From Pantoea anthophila (lineage in GTDB: Bacteria; Pseudomonadota; Gammaproteobacteria; Enterobacterales; Enterobacteriaceae), in assembly GCF_006494375.1 (NCBI RefSeq), contig NZ_VHIZ01000017.1:1-64000 (forward strand): a stretch of DNA of 64,000 nucleotides, in the 5' to 3' direction. The notes beneath the pieces were generated by a model. The model was not told the origin of the DNA, ran no database searches, and was given only the letters and a program-made list of their open reading frames with translations. The translations under genes and the position numbers were made by a program. Of the stretch, positions 50,344-59,859 are shown one piece after another (within the stretch, counting starts at the first letter, position 1; every line of letters begins with the position of its first letter).

Positions 50344-50430
50344 GCTGCTAACGAGTAACAACAAACGGCAGATTTACCAGGAACCACCTCATTTACCCGC
50401 CCGGCTCCCCCGTGCGGGTTTTCTTTTTTC
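50344..50430 (+). ncRNA. cyaR: Small regulatory RNA CyaR (RyeE)
   Basis: About 87 nt, the E. coli length, in the same place (downstream of yegQ). It starts GCTG as in E. coli. It contains the hallmark TACCAGGAACCACCTC (50375-50390), the unpaired segment that base-pairs with target ribosome-binding sites such as ompX, luxS and nadE. It ends in an intrinsic terminator with stem ACCCGC / GCGGGT (50395-50419) and T-rich tail TTTCTTTTTT. Only the core and the terminator structure are conserved; the 5' half differs from E. coli. It is a Hfq-binding repressor. Confidence 0.92.
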
Positions 50431-50510
50431 ATGCTTTCGCCAATAATCTGGTGCTGGAAGCTGTGTTATACCTTCCCCCTCCTACTCTGTAGATCATCAA
50501 GGAACGCACA

Positions 50511-51410
50511 ATGGACAATAAACCGCTTACGCTGCTCATCCTGAATGGGAAAGGCGCCGGTAATGACGATCTGCGCGATGCTATCACGACCCTGCGGGAA
50601 GAAGGCTTTGAGATTGCGGTGCGCGTCACCTTTGAGAAAGGCGACGGCGATCGCTATGTCAAAGAGGCGATTACGCTGCGGGCTGCTACCGTCGTTGCCG
50701 GTGGCGGCGATGGCACCATCAACGAAGTTGCGACGGCGCTGGCGGCTTCGGAAGCGGAACATCGCCCGGTGCTGGGCATTCTGCCGCTGGGCACCGCCAA
50801 CGACTTTGCCACCAGCGTCGGCATCCCGGAAGAGATGGAGCCGGCACTGCGGCTGGCGATTCAGGGCAAAGCGAGTGCCATCGATCTGGCCCGGGTCAAC
50901 CAGAGTCACTACTTCATTAATATGGCGACTGGCGGCTTCGGCACCCGGATCACCACAGAAACCCCGGAAAAGCTGAAATCGGCGCTGGGGGGTGTCTCCT
51001 ACTTTATTCACGGCCTGATGCGCATGGACACGCTGAAACCCGACACCTGTGAGATCAGCGGTCCCGATTTTGCCTGGCAGGGTGATGCGCTGGTGATCGG
51101 CATCGGAAACGGGCGTCAGGCAGGCGGCGGACAGCGACTGTGTCCCTCTGCCCTGATTGACGACGGGCGGCTTGATGTCAGCATCGTCACCGCGCAGGAG
51201 CTGCTGCCGACCCTGTTCCATTCCCTGACCGGCGATGATGACAATCCCGGCATCGTCACCACGCAGCTGGAATCACTGACGATACGATCGCCTCATGAGA
51301 TGACCTTTAACCTGGATGGTGAACCGCTCTCCGGACGCGAATTTGTGATTGAGGTAATGGCAGGCGCGCTGAGCTGCCGTCTGCCTCCGCAGTGTGCCTT
51401 ACTCTCCTGA
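50511..51410 (+). CDS. yegS: Lipid kinase YegS
   Basis: 299 residues of the diacylglycerol kinase catalytic family. The nucleotide-binding [16 protein letters not shown] is near residue 64, [12 protein letters not shown] near residue 94, and the [14 protein letters not shown] end motif [13 protein letters not shown] near residue 265. E. coli YegS phosphorylates phosphatidylglycerol in vitro and has a fold like eukaryotic diacylglycerol and sphingosine kinases. Its physiological substrate is unsettled. It is transcribed alone, between cyaR and its own terminator. Confidence 0.94.
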   Translation: MDNKPLTLLILNGKGAGNDDLRDAITTLREEGFEIAVRVTFEKGDGDRYVKEAITLRAATVVAGGGDGTINEVATALAASEAEHRPVLGILPLGTANDFATSVGIPEEMEPALRLAIQGKASAIDLARVNQSHYFINMATGGFGTRITTETPEKLKSALGGVSYFIHGLMRMDTLKPDTCEISGPDFAWQGDALVIGIGNGRQAGGGQRLCPSALIDDGRLDVSIVTAQELLPTLFHSLTGDDDNPGIVTTQLESLTIRSPHEMTFNLDGEPLSGREFVIEVMAGALSCRLPPQCALLS

Positions 51411-51416
51411 TGCTGA

Positions 51417-51437
51417 GGGGGCAGCGCCCCCTTTTTG
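51417..51437 (+). terminator. Terminator after yegS
   Basis: Stem GGGGGC / GCCCCC with loop AGC followed by TTTTTG, six bases beyond the yegS stop. Confidence 0.85.
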
Positions 51438-51611
51438 TTTCTCCCTCCCCTCCTGATGTTACCTTTATTAACATACACCCCTGTTTTCTCACGCTTTTTC
51501 TGGCGGTAAAAACAGCATGTGACTGGCTTCACAACTCTGTCCTTTTAACTTGTATGGTAGTATTAATGCGCGTACGTTTTCATCATCGAAGGCTGACTCA
51601 AGGCAAACAGG

Positions 51612-52826
51612 ATGAAGATTGTAAAGGCAGAAGTATTTGTAACCTGCGCAGGCAGAAACTTTGTCACCGTCAAAATCACCACCGATCAGGGTCTGACCGG
51701 CATTGGTGATGCAACCCTCAATGGCCGGGAACTGCCGGTCGCCTCCTACCTGAAAGATCACGTCTGCCCGCAGCTGATCGGCCGCGATGCGCATCAGATC
51801 GAAGACATCTGGCAATACTTCTACAAAGGGGCCTACTGGCGTCGTGGCCCGGTCACCATGTCTGCGATCTCGGCGGTCGATATGGCGCTGTGGGATATCA
51901 AAGGCAAAGCGGCCAACATGCCGGTTTATCAGCTGCTGGGCGGCGCCTCCCGCACGGGCGTGATGGTCTATTGCCACACCACCGGTCACTCCATTGATGA
52001 AGTGATGGATGACTACGCGAAGCACAAAGAGCTGGGCTTTAAGGCGATTCGCGCCCAGTGCGGCGTGCCGGGCATGAAGACCACCTACGGCATGGCGAAA
52101 GGGAAAGGACTGGCCTATGAACCGGCGACCAAAGGCAACTGGCCGGAAGAGCAGCTCTGGTCAACGGAAAAATACCTCGATTTCACCCCGAAACTGTTCG
52201 CCGCGATCCGCGATAAGTTCGGTTTCGATGAGCATCTGCTGCATGACATGCATCATCGTCTGACGCCGATTGAAGCGGCGCGCTTTGGCAAAAGCGTGGA
52301 AGATTATCGTCTGTTCTGGATGGAGGATCCGACGCCGGCTGAGAATCAGGAATGCTTCCGCCTGATTCGCCAGCACACCGTCACACCGATTGCGGTGGGC
52401 GAAGTGTTCAACAGCATCTGGGATTGTAAGCAGCTGATTGAAGAGCAGCTGATCGACTATATCCGCACGACCATTACCCACGCGGGCGGCATTACCGGCA
52501 TGCGACGCATCGCTGATTTTGCGTCGCTCTATCAGGTGCGCACCGGCTCACACGGCCCCTCTGACCTCTCCCCAATCTGCATGGCCGCGGCGCTGCACTT
52601 CGACCTCTGGGTGCCCAATTTCGGCGTGCAGGAGTATATGGGCTTCTCTGAGCAGATGATGGAGCTGTTTGACGCCAGCTGGACTTTTGACCAGGGCTAT
52701 ATGCATCCTGGCGACAAGCCGGGCCTCGGCATCGACTTCAACGAAAAACTGGCGGCGAAATATCCCTATGAACCCGCCTATCTGCCGGTCGCCCGTCTTG
52801 AAGATGGCACCCTCTGGAACTGGTAA
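51612..52826 (+). CDS. rspA: Enolase-superfamily sugar-acid dehydratase RspA
   Basis: 404 residues, the length of E. coli RspA and nearly colinear with it. N-terminal capping domain with [25 protein letters not shown] near residue 75. The barrel has [15 protein letters not shown] near residue 210 (metal Asp and catalytic His), [13 protein letters not shown] near residue 236 (metal Glu), AVGEVFNS near residue 260 (metal Glu) and [10 protein letters not shown] near residue 312. It belongs to the D-mannonate dehydratase (ManD) subgroup, some members of which are slow or act on related sugar acids. It is the first gene of an rsp cluster with its own reductase, transporter and regulator, which favours a catabolic role over the historical starvation-sensing name. 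Confidence 0.92.
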   Translation: MKIVKAEVFVTCAGRNFVTVKITTDQGLTGIGDATLNGRELPVASYLKDHVCPQLIGRDAHQIEDIWQYFYKGAYWRRGPVTMSAISAVDMALWDIKGKAANMPVYQLLGGASRTGVMVYCHTTGHSIDEVMDDYAKHKELGFKAIRAQCGVPGMKTTYGMAKGKGLAYEPATKGNWPEEQLWSTEKYLDFTPKLFAAIRDKFGFDEHLLHDMHHRLTPIEAARFGKSVEDYRLFWMEDPTPAENQECFRLIRQHTVTPIAVGEVFNSIWDCKQLIEEQLIDYIRTTITHAGGITGMRRIADFASLYQVRTGSHGPSDLSPICMAAALHFDLWVPNFGVQEYMGFSEQMMELFDASWTFDQGYMHPGDKPGLGIDFNEKLAAKYPYEPAYLPVARLEDGTLWNW

Positions 52827-52836
52827 GGAGACCGTT

Positions 52837-53847
52837 ATGAAAAGCGTTGTAATTGAAGAGCCGGGCAGGCTGGTCGTCGCTGAACGTCCCCTGCCGCAGC
52901 CTGCGCCAGGGGAAGTCCGGGTGAAGGTGGCCTATGCCAGCATCTGCGGCTCAGATGTGCATATCTGGCACGGCCATAATCCCTTTGCGAAATATCCACG
53001 GGTGATTGGTCATGAATTTTTCGGCGTGATCGATGCGGTCGGTGACGGTGTTGATACTGGCCGACTGGGTGAACGCGTTGCCGTCGATCCGGTGGTGAGC
53101 TGCGGCAGCTGCTATCCCTGCTCGGTGGGCCGCCCCAACGTCTGCACCACGCTGCAGGTGACGGGCGTGCATCGTGACGGCGGTTTCAGTGAGTATGCGC
53201 TGACACCGGCAAACAATGCCTGGCGCCTGCCGGACACCATTCCCGACCAGCTCGCCAGTCTGGTCGAGCCGTTTACCATCGCGGCCAATATCACGGCCTT
53301 TCTCAGGCCGCAGCCGGACGACGTGGCACTGATTTATGGTGCTGGCCCGATGGGACTGACCGCGATTCAGGTGCTGAAAGGCGTCTATAAGGTGAAAAAG
53401 GTGATGGTGGTGGATCGGCTGCCGGAACGTCTGGCGCTGGCTGAACAGAGTGGTGCCGACCAGCTGTTCGACAACAGCGCGATCCCGCTGGCAGCGCAGC
53501 TGGAGGGCGTGCAGCCCACGCTGATTATTGATGCGGCCTGCCATCCCGCCATTCTGGCGGAAGCCGTCGCCCTCGCCTCACCGGCGGCGCGTATCGGCCT
53601 GCTCGGCTTCTCCGGTGAACCCTGCAGCCTGACCCAGCAGAGCCTGACCAGTAAAGAGCTGTCGCTGTTTACCTCACGTCTGAACAGCAACCGCTTTCCG
53701 CAGGTGATCGACTGGATAGAAAAAGGGTTAATCCAGCCAGAAAAACTGGTCACACACACTTTCCCCCTGCAGGAGATTGAGCGCGCGATGACCCTGTTCG
53801 AAAAAGATCCGCGCACCTGCTGCAAAGTGATCCTGCAGATGGGGTAA
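52837..53847 (+). CDS. rspB: Zinc-dependent sugar/alcohol dehydrogenase RspB
   Basis: 336 residues from ATG at 52837, with GGAG eight bases upstream and ten bases after the rspA stop; a longer in-frame start lies inside rspA. Medium-chain dehydrogenase layout: catalytic zinc Cys in SICGSDVH near residue 36 and GHE in VIGHEFFG near residue 60, structural zinc CGSCYPCSVGRPNVC near residue 89, and the NAD-binding GAGPMGLTAIQVLKG near residue 168. It probably oxidises the C-4 or C-5 hydroxyl of an aldonate to a ketoaldonate. Coupled to rspA in one operon. Confidence 0.92.
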   Translation: MKSVVIEEPGRLVVAERPLPQPAPGEVRVKVAYASICGSDVHIWHGHNPFAKYPRVIGHEFFGVIDAVGDGVDTGRLGERVAVDPVVSCGSCYPCSVGRPNVCTTLQVTGVHRDGGFSEYALTPANNAWRLPDTIPDQLASLVEPFTIAANITAFLRPQPDDVALIYGAGPMGLTAIQVLKGVYKVKKVMVVDRLPERLALAEQSGADQLFDNSAIPLAAQLEGVQPTLIIDAACHPAILAEAVALASPAARIGLLGFSGEPCSLTQQSLTSKELSLFTSRLNSNRFPQVIDWIEKGLIQPEKLVTHTFPLQEIERAMTLFEKDPRTCCKVILQMG

Positions 53848-53927
53848 TGCGTTGCTGAACACCAGGTGTCCTGAGCCAGCGTTCGCGCTGGCACACTTAA
53901 AAAGAGAAAACAGATCACGGAGTTTTT

Positions 53928-55211
53928 ATGTTCAAGAATCTGCGCTGGACCCTCGTTTTACTGCTGTTTCTGGTTTACATGATCAATTACCTCGATCGTG
54001 TCGCGCTCTCCCTGACGGTTCCGCTGGTTGAAAAAGATCTGGCGATCAATGCAGAGCAGTTCGGCATGATTTTCGGCAGCTTTTTCTTTGGCTATGCCCT
54101 GTTCAACTTTGTCGGCGGCCTCGCCACCGACCGCTTTGGCCCTAAGATCGTGCTGGCCGTAGCGGTGGCCGCGTGGTCCATCTTCTGCGGTATGACCGCG
54201 CTCGCCACCGGCTTCTGGTCGCTGCTGATCCTGCGCGTGCTGTTCGGCATGGCAGAAGGCCCCATCTGCTCCTCGGCTAACAAAGCGATTAACGGCTGGT
54301 TCCCGAAAAAACAGGCCGCGACAGCCATGGGCTTACTGAGTGCCGGGTCGCCGCTGGGCGGTGCCGTCGCCGGTCCGATTATTGGCTATCTGGCCCTGGC
54401 TTACGGCTGGCGTCCGGCGTTTGTGATTGTCTGCTGCATCGGGCTGGTCTGGATGACATTCTGGCTCTTCTTCGCGGCGGACAATCCGGCGAAGAGCAAA
54501 CGCGTCACTGAAGAAGAGCGGCTGCTGATCGAACGCCTCAAGGCGACCAGCCCGAACGATGAGGTTGACCTGTCAGAAACGGCCCATCCGTTTGGTTACT
54601 ACCTGCGCCAGCCGATTATCCTGGTCACGGCATTTGCCTTCTTCTGCTACAACTACATCCTGTTCTTCTTCCTGAGCTGGTTCCCGGCCTATCTGGTGCA
54701 GGCACACGGCCTGGATATTAAATCGATGAGTATCACCACCATGATCCCGTGGATCGTCGGTTTCGTCGGCCTGGCACTGGGCGGCTGGATCTCCGATAAA
54801 ATCTTTAACATCACCGGCAAGCTGTTGTTGTCACGCAAAATTGTGCTGGTGGTCTCACTGCTGGCCGCGGCAATTTGCGTGGCGCTGGCGGGTACGATAA
54901 AAGAGGTCGTGCCTGCCGTGATTATGATGTCGGTATCGATTTTCTTTCTCTACATCACCGGCGCGATCTACTGGGCCATCATTCAGGATGTGGTACATAA
55001 GAGTCGCATCGGCAGCATCAGCGGCTTCATCCATCTGACAGGCAGCCTCTCCGGCATCATCGGGCCGATTGTCACCGGCTTTATTGTTCAGCACACCGGC
55101 AAATTCGACAGCGCCTTCGTGCTGGCCGGTTGTGTCGCCGCGCTGGGCGCCTTCCTGGTCTTGTTTGTGATTCGCAGTCCGAAAACCCAGGACAAACCGG
55201 TTTCGGTCTGA
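53928..55211 (+). CDS. MFS sugar-acid transporter (anion:cation symporter family)
   Basis: 427 residues, 12 hydrophobic segments. It opens LVYMINYLDRVALSLTVPL near residue 15, the signature of hexuronate/galactonate transporters (ExuT, DgoT). Motif A follows in GGLATDRFGPKIV and then GLLSAGSPLGGAVAGPI near residue 140. It probably imports the sugar acid used by RspA/RspB. It lies in the operon position of ydfJ of E. coli. Confidence 0.88.
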   Translation: MFKNLRWTLVLLLFLVYMINYLDRVALSLTVPLVEKDLAINAEQFGMIFGSFFFGYALFNFVGGLATDRFGPKIVLAVAVAAWSIFCGMTALATGFWSLLILRVLFGMAEGPICSSANKAINGWFPKKQAATAMGLLSAGSPLGGAVAGPIIGYLALAYGWRPAFVIVCCIGLVWMTFWLFFAADNPAKSKRVTEEERLLIERLKATSPNDEVDLSETAHPFGYYLRQPIILVTAFAFFCYNYILFFFLSWFPAYLVQAHGLDIKSMSITTMIPWIVGFVGLALGGWISDKIFNITGKLLLSRKIVLVVSLLAAAICVALAGTIKEVVPAVIMMSVSIFFLYITGAIYWAIIQDVVHKSRIGSISGFIHLTGSLSGIIGPIVTGFIVQHTGKFDSAFVLAGCVAALGAFLVLFVIRSPKTQDKPVSV

Positions 55212-55237
55212 GTGTTGTTCCGCTAACAGAACGCTGA

Positions 55238-55263
55238 CTGGGGCGCTGAGCGCCCCGCTTTTC
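55238..55263 (+). terminator. Terminator or attenuator within the rsp cluster
   Basis: Stem GGGGCGCT / AGCGCCCC-type repeat (55240-55256) followed by GCTTTTC, between the transporter and the dehydrogenase gene. The T-tract is short; it may reduce rather than stop transcription. Confidence 0.6.
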
Positions 55264-55276
55264 AAAAGGACGGATT

Positions 55277-56743
55277 ATGTTACAGATTGATCGCCTGCCT
55301 GCTGAGGTTAAACGCCCCTCCTACGACCGCAGCAAACTGAAGACCCGCATGGTACACATCGGTTTTGGTGCCTTTCACCGCGCACATCAGGCGATGTGCA
55401 GCGACAGGCTGGCCGAAGAACAGGGCAGCGACTGGGGCTACTGTGAGGTCAATCTCATGAACAGCACCGGACTGATTACGGCGCTGCGCCAGCAGGACCT
55501 GCTCTACACCCTCACTGAGCTGGCGGATGGTTCTCAGCAGACCCGGGTGATCGGCGTCATCACCAGCGCCCTGAAGGGCGACAAAGACGGTATTGAAGCT
55601 GTGATCAACGCCATGAGCCAGCCGGATATCGCCATCGTCTCCATGACCGTGACCGAAAAGGGTTACTGCCATCTGCCCGCCAGCGGCAATTTAAACAGCG
55701 ATCATCCTGATATCGTCCATGACCTGCAGAATCCGCAAGCCCCCCGCACGGTGCCCGGTGTCATTCTGGCGGCGATCCGCCGTCGCCGCGAGCTGGGATT
55801 ACCGCCCTTCACCGTGATGTCCTGTGACAACATGCCGGAGAATGGGCATGTAACCCGCAATGTAGTGACTCAGCTGGCGGAACGGCAGGATCCTGCGCTG
55901 GCAGAGTACATTCAGCAGCACATCACCTTCCCCTCCACCATGGTGGACCGCATCGTTCCGGCCATGACCGACACCGCACTGGCCGCGCTGCACAAGCGTC
56001 TGGGATGTGAAGATCCGGTCGCGATTGAAGCAGAACCCTTCTTTCAGTGGGTGATAGAAGATAACTTCGTTAATGGTCGCCCGGCGTGGGAGAAAGCGGG
56101 TGCGGAACTGGTCAGTGATGTACTGCCCTATGAAGAGATGAAACTGCGCATGCTGAATGGCAGTCACTCTTTCCTGGCCTACCTCGGCTTTCTGGCGGGG
56201 TATGAGTACATCAGCGACTGTGTGGCCGATCCCCATTTCCGCGCCGCCGCCCGTTCACTGATGATTGATGAACAGGCCCCGACGCTGCGCACCCAGGGCG
56301 TGGATCTGAATGCCTATGCCGATTCGCTGATCGCCCGCTATGAAAACCGTGCGATTAAACATCGCACAGGGCAGATCGCCACTGACGGCACACAAAAACT
56401 GCCGCAGCGCCTGCTCGACAGTCTGCGCTGGCACCTGCAGCGTGGCAGCCGCTGCGACCTGCTGCTGCTCGGCGTCGCGGGCTGGATGCGCTATGTGGGC
56501 GGCGTTGATGAACAGGGCCAGCCGATTGAGATCCGTGACCCGATGCAGAAAAAACTGGCGGAGTGTGTTGCCGCCAGCGAAGAGGGTGAAGCGCGCGTGC
56601 GGGCGCTGCTCGCCCTCCGCGAAGTGTTTGGCGATGATTTGCTGCAGAACGACGACGTGGTCGCCCGACTGACGGCCTGGTATCAGCAACTGACCAGCCA
56701 GGGCGCGCGTGCCACAGTGCATCAGTGCCTGAATCGCGGCTGA
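55277..56743 (+). CDS. Mannitol dehydrogenase family oxidoreductase (fructuronate reductase-like)
   Basis: 488 residues, close to UxuB and YdfI of E. coli (both about 486). It has HIGFGAFHRAHQA near residue 27 (Rossmann glycine motif), VSMTVTEKGY near residue 120, the catalytic KLRMLNGSHSFLAYLGFLAG near residue 291 (Lys-x4-Asn-x2-His), and the DPMQKKL segment near the C-terminus. It would interconvert a 2- or 5-keto-aldonate and the aldonate with NAD(H). It matches the ydfI place in the E. coli rsp region. AAAGGA lies eight bases before the ATG. Confidence 0.88.
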   Translation: MLQIDRLPAEVKRPSYDRSKLKTRMVHIGFGAFHRAHQAMCSDRLAEEQGSDWGYCEVNLMNSTGLITALRQQDLLYTLTELADGSQQTRVIGVITSALKGDKDGIEAVINAMSQPDIAIVSMTVTEKGYCHLPASGNLNSDHPDIVHDLQNPQAPRTVPGVILAAIRRRRELGLPPFTVMSCDNMPENGHVTRNVVTQLAERQDPALAEYIQQHITFPSTMVDRIVPAMTDTALAALHKRLGCEDPVAIEAEPFFQWVIEDNFVNGRPAWEKAGAELVSDVLPYEEMKLRMLNGSHSFLAYLGFLAGYEYISDCVADPHFRAAARSLMIDEQAPTLRTQGVDLNAYADSLIARYENRAIKHRTGQIATDGTQKLPQRLLDSLRWHLQRGSRCDLLLLGVAGWMRYVGGVDEQGQPIEIRDPMQKKLAECVAASEEGEARVRALLALREVFGDDLLQNDDVVARLTAWYQQLTSQGARATVHQCLNRG

Positions 56744-56843
56744 AGGCGGGACAATAAAGCGCTGGCGCAGACGCAGCGTGCTGATTAGACTGACACTTTG
56801 CCAACGCGCTGGCCTCTGCCAGCCGTAATAGGGATATTGCTGC

Positions 56844-57530
56844 ATGTCGAGCGCCTATACCATAACCACCAGCGAACCGGTCAATCAGCAGATTTACCGT
56901 TATCTGCGCAAAGATATTGTCACCTGCGCGATTCAGCCAGGTTCGCTGCTCTCTGAAAAAGAGGTCTCCGCACGCTTCAGCGTTTCACGTCAGCCGGTGC
57001 GCGAAGCGTTTATCAAGCTGGCGGAAGCCGGACTGGTACAGGTATTGCCGCAGCGCGGCACGTTTGTGCGTAAAATCTCCGCTAAGCGGGTCGCGGATGG
57101 CCGCTTTATCCGTGAGGCGGTGGAAGTGTCGGTGGTTCGTCGTGCCGCGCTGGAGATTGATGATTCGGCACTGATGACGCTGGAGCACAATCTGCAACTG
57201 CAGCGGATGGCGGCGGAGCGGCATGACAGCCAGGCGTTCCTCACGCTTGACGATGAGTTTCATCGTCTGATCGCGGAAAGCATTGACTGCAAGCTGGCCT
57301 GGGAAACGGTCGAGAATATCAAAGCGACGATGGATCGGGTGCGCTTCCTGACGCTGAGTGAAGTCTCACCGCCGGAAAAGGTCATTGAGCAGCATGAAGA
57401 AATTTATGCCGCGCTGAAACAGCACGATGCCGATGCCGCCGAAGCGGCCATGCGTCATCACCTGCAGGAGATGATCTTCTCCATCACCCCGATTGCTGAG
57501 CGCAACAGCGCCTGGTTTGAAGCCCCCTGA
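56844..57530 (+). CDS. rspR: GntR/FadR-family regulator RspR
   Basis: 228 residues. N-terminal winged helix with YRYLRKDIVTCAIQPGSLLSEKEVSARFSVSRQPVREAF (residues about 18-55), then the FCD ligand-binding domain with DDEFHRLIAES near residue 136 (metal Asp/His) and HLQEM near residue 208. It resembles E. coli RspR (YdfH), a repressor of rspAB. It probably controls this cluster in response to its substrate; the operator could not be placed with confidence. The gene ends in a GC-rich spacer convergent with thiD. Confidence 0.9.
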   Translation: MSSAYTITTSEPVNQQIYRYLRKDIVTCAIQPGSLLSEKEVSARFSVSRQPVREAFIKLAEAGLVQVLPQRGTFVRKISAKRVADGRFIREAVEVSVVRRAALEIDDSALMTLEHNLQLQRMAAERHDSQAFLTLDDEFHRLIAESIDCKLAWETVENIKATMDRVRFLTLSEVSPPEKVIEQHEEIYAALKQHDADAAEAAMRHHLQEMIFSITPIAERNSAWFEAP

Positions 57531-57588
57531 ACCCCTCCCGCGGGGTGCCCGCCTCGCCTGATTATCCGGGCGAGAGGGGCAGTCTCTC

Positions 57589-58389
57589 TTACCACCATTG
57601 ATGAAAATGGTGAACCGGCCCGATGCCCTTCCCGACCTCCAGCGAATCCGCCTGCATCAGCGCCTGCTGCAGCCAGTTTTTCGCTTCCTCAATCGTCGTC
57701 GCCCATCCGTCATGACGCGGACGCAATGCGGCCAGTGCCGCCGACAGCGTGCAGCCGGTGCCATGCGTATGACGGGTCTTCACGCGCGGTGTACTGAACC
57801 GCTGCTCTGCCGATGGTGTAATCAGCCAGTCGGGACTCTCCGCTGCCGTAAGATGCCCTCCTTTCATCAGCACGGCCTGACAGCCCAGCGCCAGCAACGC
57901 CCGCCCCTGTTCGCGCATCTCCGTCTCATCGGTGGCAATGGCGCAACCCAGCAGGGCCGCCGCCTCTGGCAGGTTCGGAGTGATCAGCGAAACCTGCGGC
58001 AGCAACCGCTCACGAACGCTGGCGACGGCGTCCGGTGAGAGCAGCGCATCACCACTTTTCGCCACCATCACGGTATCCAGCACCACAAAAGGGATCGCCG
58101 CCTGCTTCAGCCGCGCCGCCACCTGCTCCACGATAGCCGTTTCTGACAGCATGCCGATTTTCGCGCTGTCGATACGCACGTCATTCAGCACAGAATCGAG
58201 CTGGGCGGCGACAAAGTCCGGTTCGATGCGATAAACAGCCTGCACGCCCTGCGTATTTTGTGCCACCAGCGCGGTAATGACGCTGGTGCCATAAGCGCCC
58301 AGCGCCGAGAACGTTTTCAGATCGGCCTGGATCCCTGCGCCACCGCTGGGATCGGTGCCGGCAATGGTCAGGGCATTAATGCGTTTCAT
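57589..58389 (-). CDS. thiD: Hydroxymethylpyrimidine/phosphomethylpyrimidine kinase
   Basis: 266 residues from ATG at 58387-58389, exactly the E. coli length; the longer in-frame reading lies inside thiM. It opens [24 protein letters not shown], the family start. It has [13 protein letters not shown] near residue 105 and the ATP-binding [17 protein letters not shown] near residue 203. It phosphorylates HMP and HMP-P to HMP-PP for thiamine synthesis. It overlaps thiM by 14 bases and both are under the TPP riboswitch. Confidence 0.96.
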   Translation of the reverse strand: MKRINALTIAGTDPSGGAGIQADLKTFSALGAYGTSVITALVAQNTQGVQAVYRIEPDFVAAQLDSVLNDVRIDSAKIGMLSETAIVEQVAARLKQAAIPFVVLDTVMVAKSGDALLSPDAVASVRERLLPQVSLITPNLPEAAALLGCAIATDETEMREQGRALLALGCQAVLMKGGHLTAAESPDWLITPSAEQRFSTPRVKTRHTHGTGCTLSAALAALRPRHDGWATTIEEAKNWLQQALMQADSLEVGKGIGPVHHFHQWW

Positions 58390-59173
58390 GATCGCCCTCC
58401 AGGGTCCAGAGTGCATCCAGAAACGCCGTGGCAAAGCTGCCCGGCCCAGTCGCCTGCCCCGCGGCCTTTTCACCGGCTGTCGCCATCACCTGACAGGCCG
58501 CGGCAATATTCAGCAGGCCATCGCCGGGCAGCGCGCTGAACCCGGCCACCACCGCCGAGAGCGCACACCCGGTTCCCACAACCCGCGTCAGCATGGGAGA
58601 GCCGCCACGAATGGCAAAAGTGCGCTGACCATCGGTTGCGTAGTCCACTTCACCGGTGACGATGACCCGCGTGTTCCACTCTTTCGCCAGCTGCCGCGCC
58701 GCGTCGAGCGCCGCAACTGCCGGGTGAAGCGTATCCACGCCGCGTCCGCCACTGGCCTGCTGCGCCAGCGCCAGAATCTCTGACGCATTGCCGCGTATCA
58801 CCGCCGGTTGCTGACTTAATAATTGCTGGCAGAAGTCGCTGCGCAGCGTCAGGGCACCGACAGCGACCGGATCGAGCGTCCAGGGCGTGCCCGCCTCCCG
58901 CGCCGCGCTAACCGCTGCCTGCATCGCCCGCTGACGCTCACGCGTCAGCGTCCCGACATTAATCAGCAGGGCATCCGCAAAGCCGCTGAACTGTGCCGCT
59001 TCGTCAGCATCGATCACCATCGCGGGTGACGCATTGAGTGCCAGCAGGACGTTGGCGGTAAAGTTCTGCACCACGTCATTCGTCATGCAGTGCACCAGCG
59101 GTGACTGACGGCGAAAGGTGTGCAGAAGGGGCGCGAACTGCGCGGCAGAAAGGTGTTGAGATGGCTGTATCAT
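58376..59173 (-). CDS. thiM: Hydroxyethylthiazole kinase
   Basis: 265 residues from ATG at 59171-59173, with GGAG six bases upstream; an in-frame ATG at 59218 lies at the riboswitch edge and is less likely. Ribokinase-fold motifs: [28 protein letters not shown] near residue 27, [10 protein letters not shown] near residue 115, RGNASEI, and [18 protein letters not shown] near residue 190 with the catalytic Cys/Asp-type loop. It salvages thiazole for thiamine synthesis. First gene of thiM-thiD. Confidence 0.96.
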   Translation of the reverse strand: MIQPSQHLSAAQFAPLLHTFRRQSPLVHCMTNDVVQNFTANVLLALNASPAMVIDADEAAQFSGFADALLINVGTLTRERQRAMQAAVSAAREAGTPWTLDPVAVGALTLRSDFCQQLLSQQPAVIRGNASEILALAQQASGGRGVDTLHPAVAALDAARQLAKEWNTRVIVTGEVDYATDGQRTFAIRGGSPMLTRVVGTGCALSAVVAGFSALPGDGLLNIAAACQVMATAGEKAAGQATGPGSFATAFLDALWTLEGDHETH

Positions 59174-59223
59174 CGTAGCTCCCAACCGGCGGACAAGAAG
59201 GCGAATGCGGTCAGGCATCAGAC

Positions 59224-59299
59224 TTCCCTACGCTGGCATTATCCAGATCAGGTAATACGGGTATTTCTCAGCCTTCACAAAGAAGGGCACCCCGAGTCA
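59224..59299 (-). promoter_or_regulatory. TPP riboswitch upstream of thiM
   Basis: Minus-strand sequence with all the thi-box parts: GACTCGGGGTGCCC, hairpin CCTTCTTTGTGAAGG, the pyrimidine-sensing CTGAGAAATACCC, ACCTGATCTGGATAATGCC (pyrophosphate-sensing) and closing GTAGGGAAGTC. The P1 strands GACT and AGTC pair. It ends about 50 bases before the thiM ATG, as in E. coli, where TPP binding hides the ribosome-binding site. Confidence 0.96.
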
Positions 59300-59529
59300 T
59301 GAAGAGTGAATCTCTATACTTTTTGCAAGATTAGGGGAAGTTACTCGCAGACGCAAGCGCGCCCTTCCGGTTACCACTTCTTCGCACGGTACCCCAGCTT
59401 TACCCCACCACCGAAAAGAAAAAAGAGCCGTTAAGCTCCTTTGTGATATACCCCACGCCCACCGGAATTCATTTTTGTGTTCTGCTTATACCTGCGCTGA
59501 AGTGAAGAAAAGGGAGGCGGTTTATCCCC
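59299..59529 (-). other. Spacer between the cassette genes and thiM riboswitch
   Basis: Holds the terminator of the upstream cassette (59413-59438) and must hold the thiM promoter. A TTGCAA and a TATAGA are seen at about 59316-59333, but their spacing is too short for a standard pair. Confidence 0.4.
59413..59438 (-). terminator. Terminator of the DUF1493/STM2901-like gene pair
   Basis: On the minus strand stem GAGC(TTAACG)GCTC is followed by TTTTTTCTTTTC, about 90 bp beyond the stop of the DUF1493 gene. It isolates the cassette from thiM. Confidence 0.75.
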
Positions 59530-59859
59530 CTATTCGTACAACCATCTTCCTGCTTTAGCTGACTGGATAAACATATTAATGGTGAAGTCTGGTACATCAA
59601 CAGGCTCAGGCTTTTTAAACGGGTTCCATGAGAAATTCACCTCGGGGTAGTAGAGTTCGAGATGGAAATCCGACATATCAACGTTAAACTCTTTCGAATA
59701 CTCTTCCACCAACTCTTCAACATCATCCAGATCAAGCTGCACATCAAAATGAATATTCGATTCTGGCGTGTAAGTATCGTATTTCTTTTTTCTGAACAGG
59801 TAAGTACCACTACGGATAGTGAACATCCCGATCACACGTTTCTCGATATCATCTACCAT
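59530..59859 (-). CDS. DUF1493 family (acyl-carrier-protein-like) small protein
   Basis: 109 acidic residues. The C-terminal PDFTINMFIQSAKAGRWLYE is the hallmark ending of DUF1493 proteins. The middle DVQLDLDDVEELVEEYSKEFNVDMSD resembles the helix pattern around the carrier site of acyl carrier proteins, without an obvious DSL serine. No function is known. It overlaps the upstream gene by seven bases (ATG within TTATGGTAG), so the two are translationally coupled. The region is AT-rich compared with thi and rsp genes, suggesting acquisition. Confidence 0.8.
   Translation of the reverse strand: MVDDIEKRVIGMFTIRSGTYLFRKKKYDTYTPESNIHFDVQLDLDDVEELVEEYSKEFNVDMSDFHLELYYPEVNFSWNPFKKPEPVDVPDFTINMFIQSAKAGRWLYE

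Noticed and set aside
51552..51570. TTGTATGGTAGTATTAA upstream of rspA as an RspR operator
   Set aside because: Only a loose dyad; the FCD-type operator consensus for RspR is not known well enough to me to support it.
57540..57585. GC-rich inverted repeats between rspR and thiD as a bidirectional terminator
   Set aside because: Stems exist but no T-tract on either side; not listed as a terminator.
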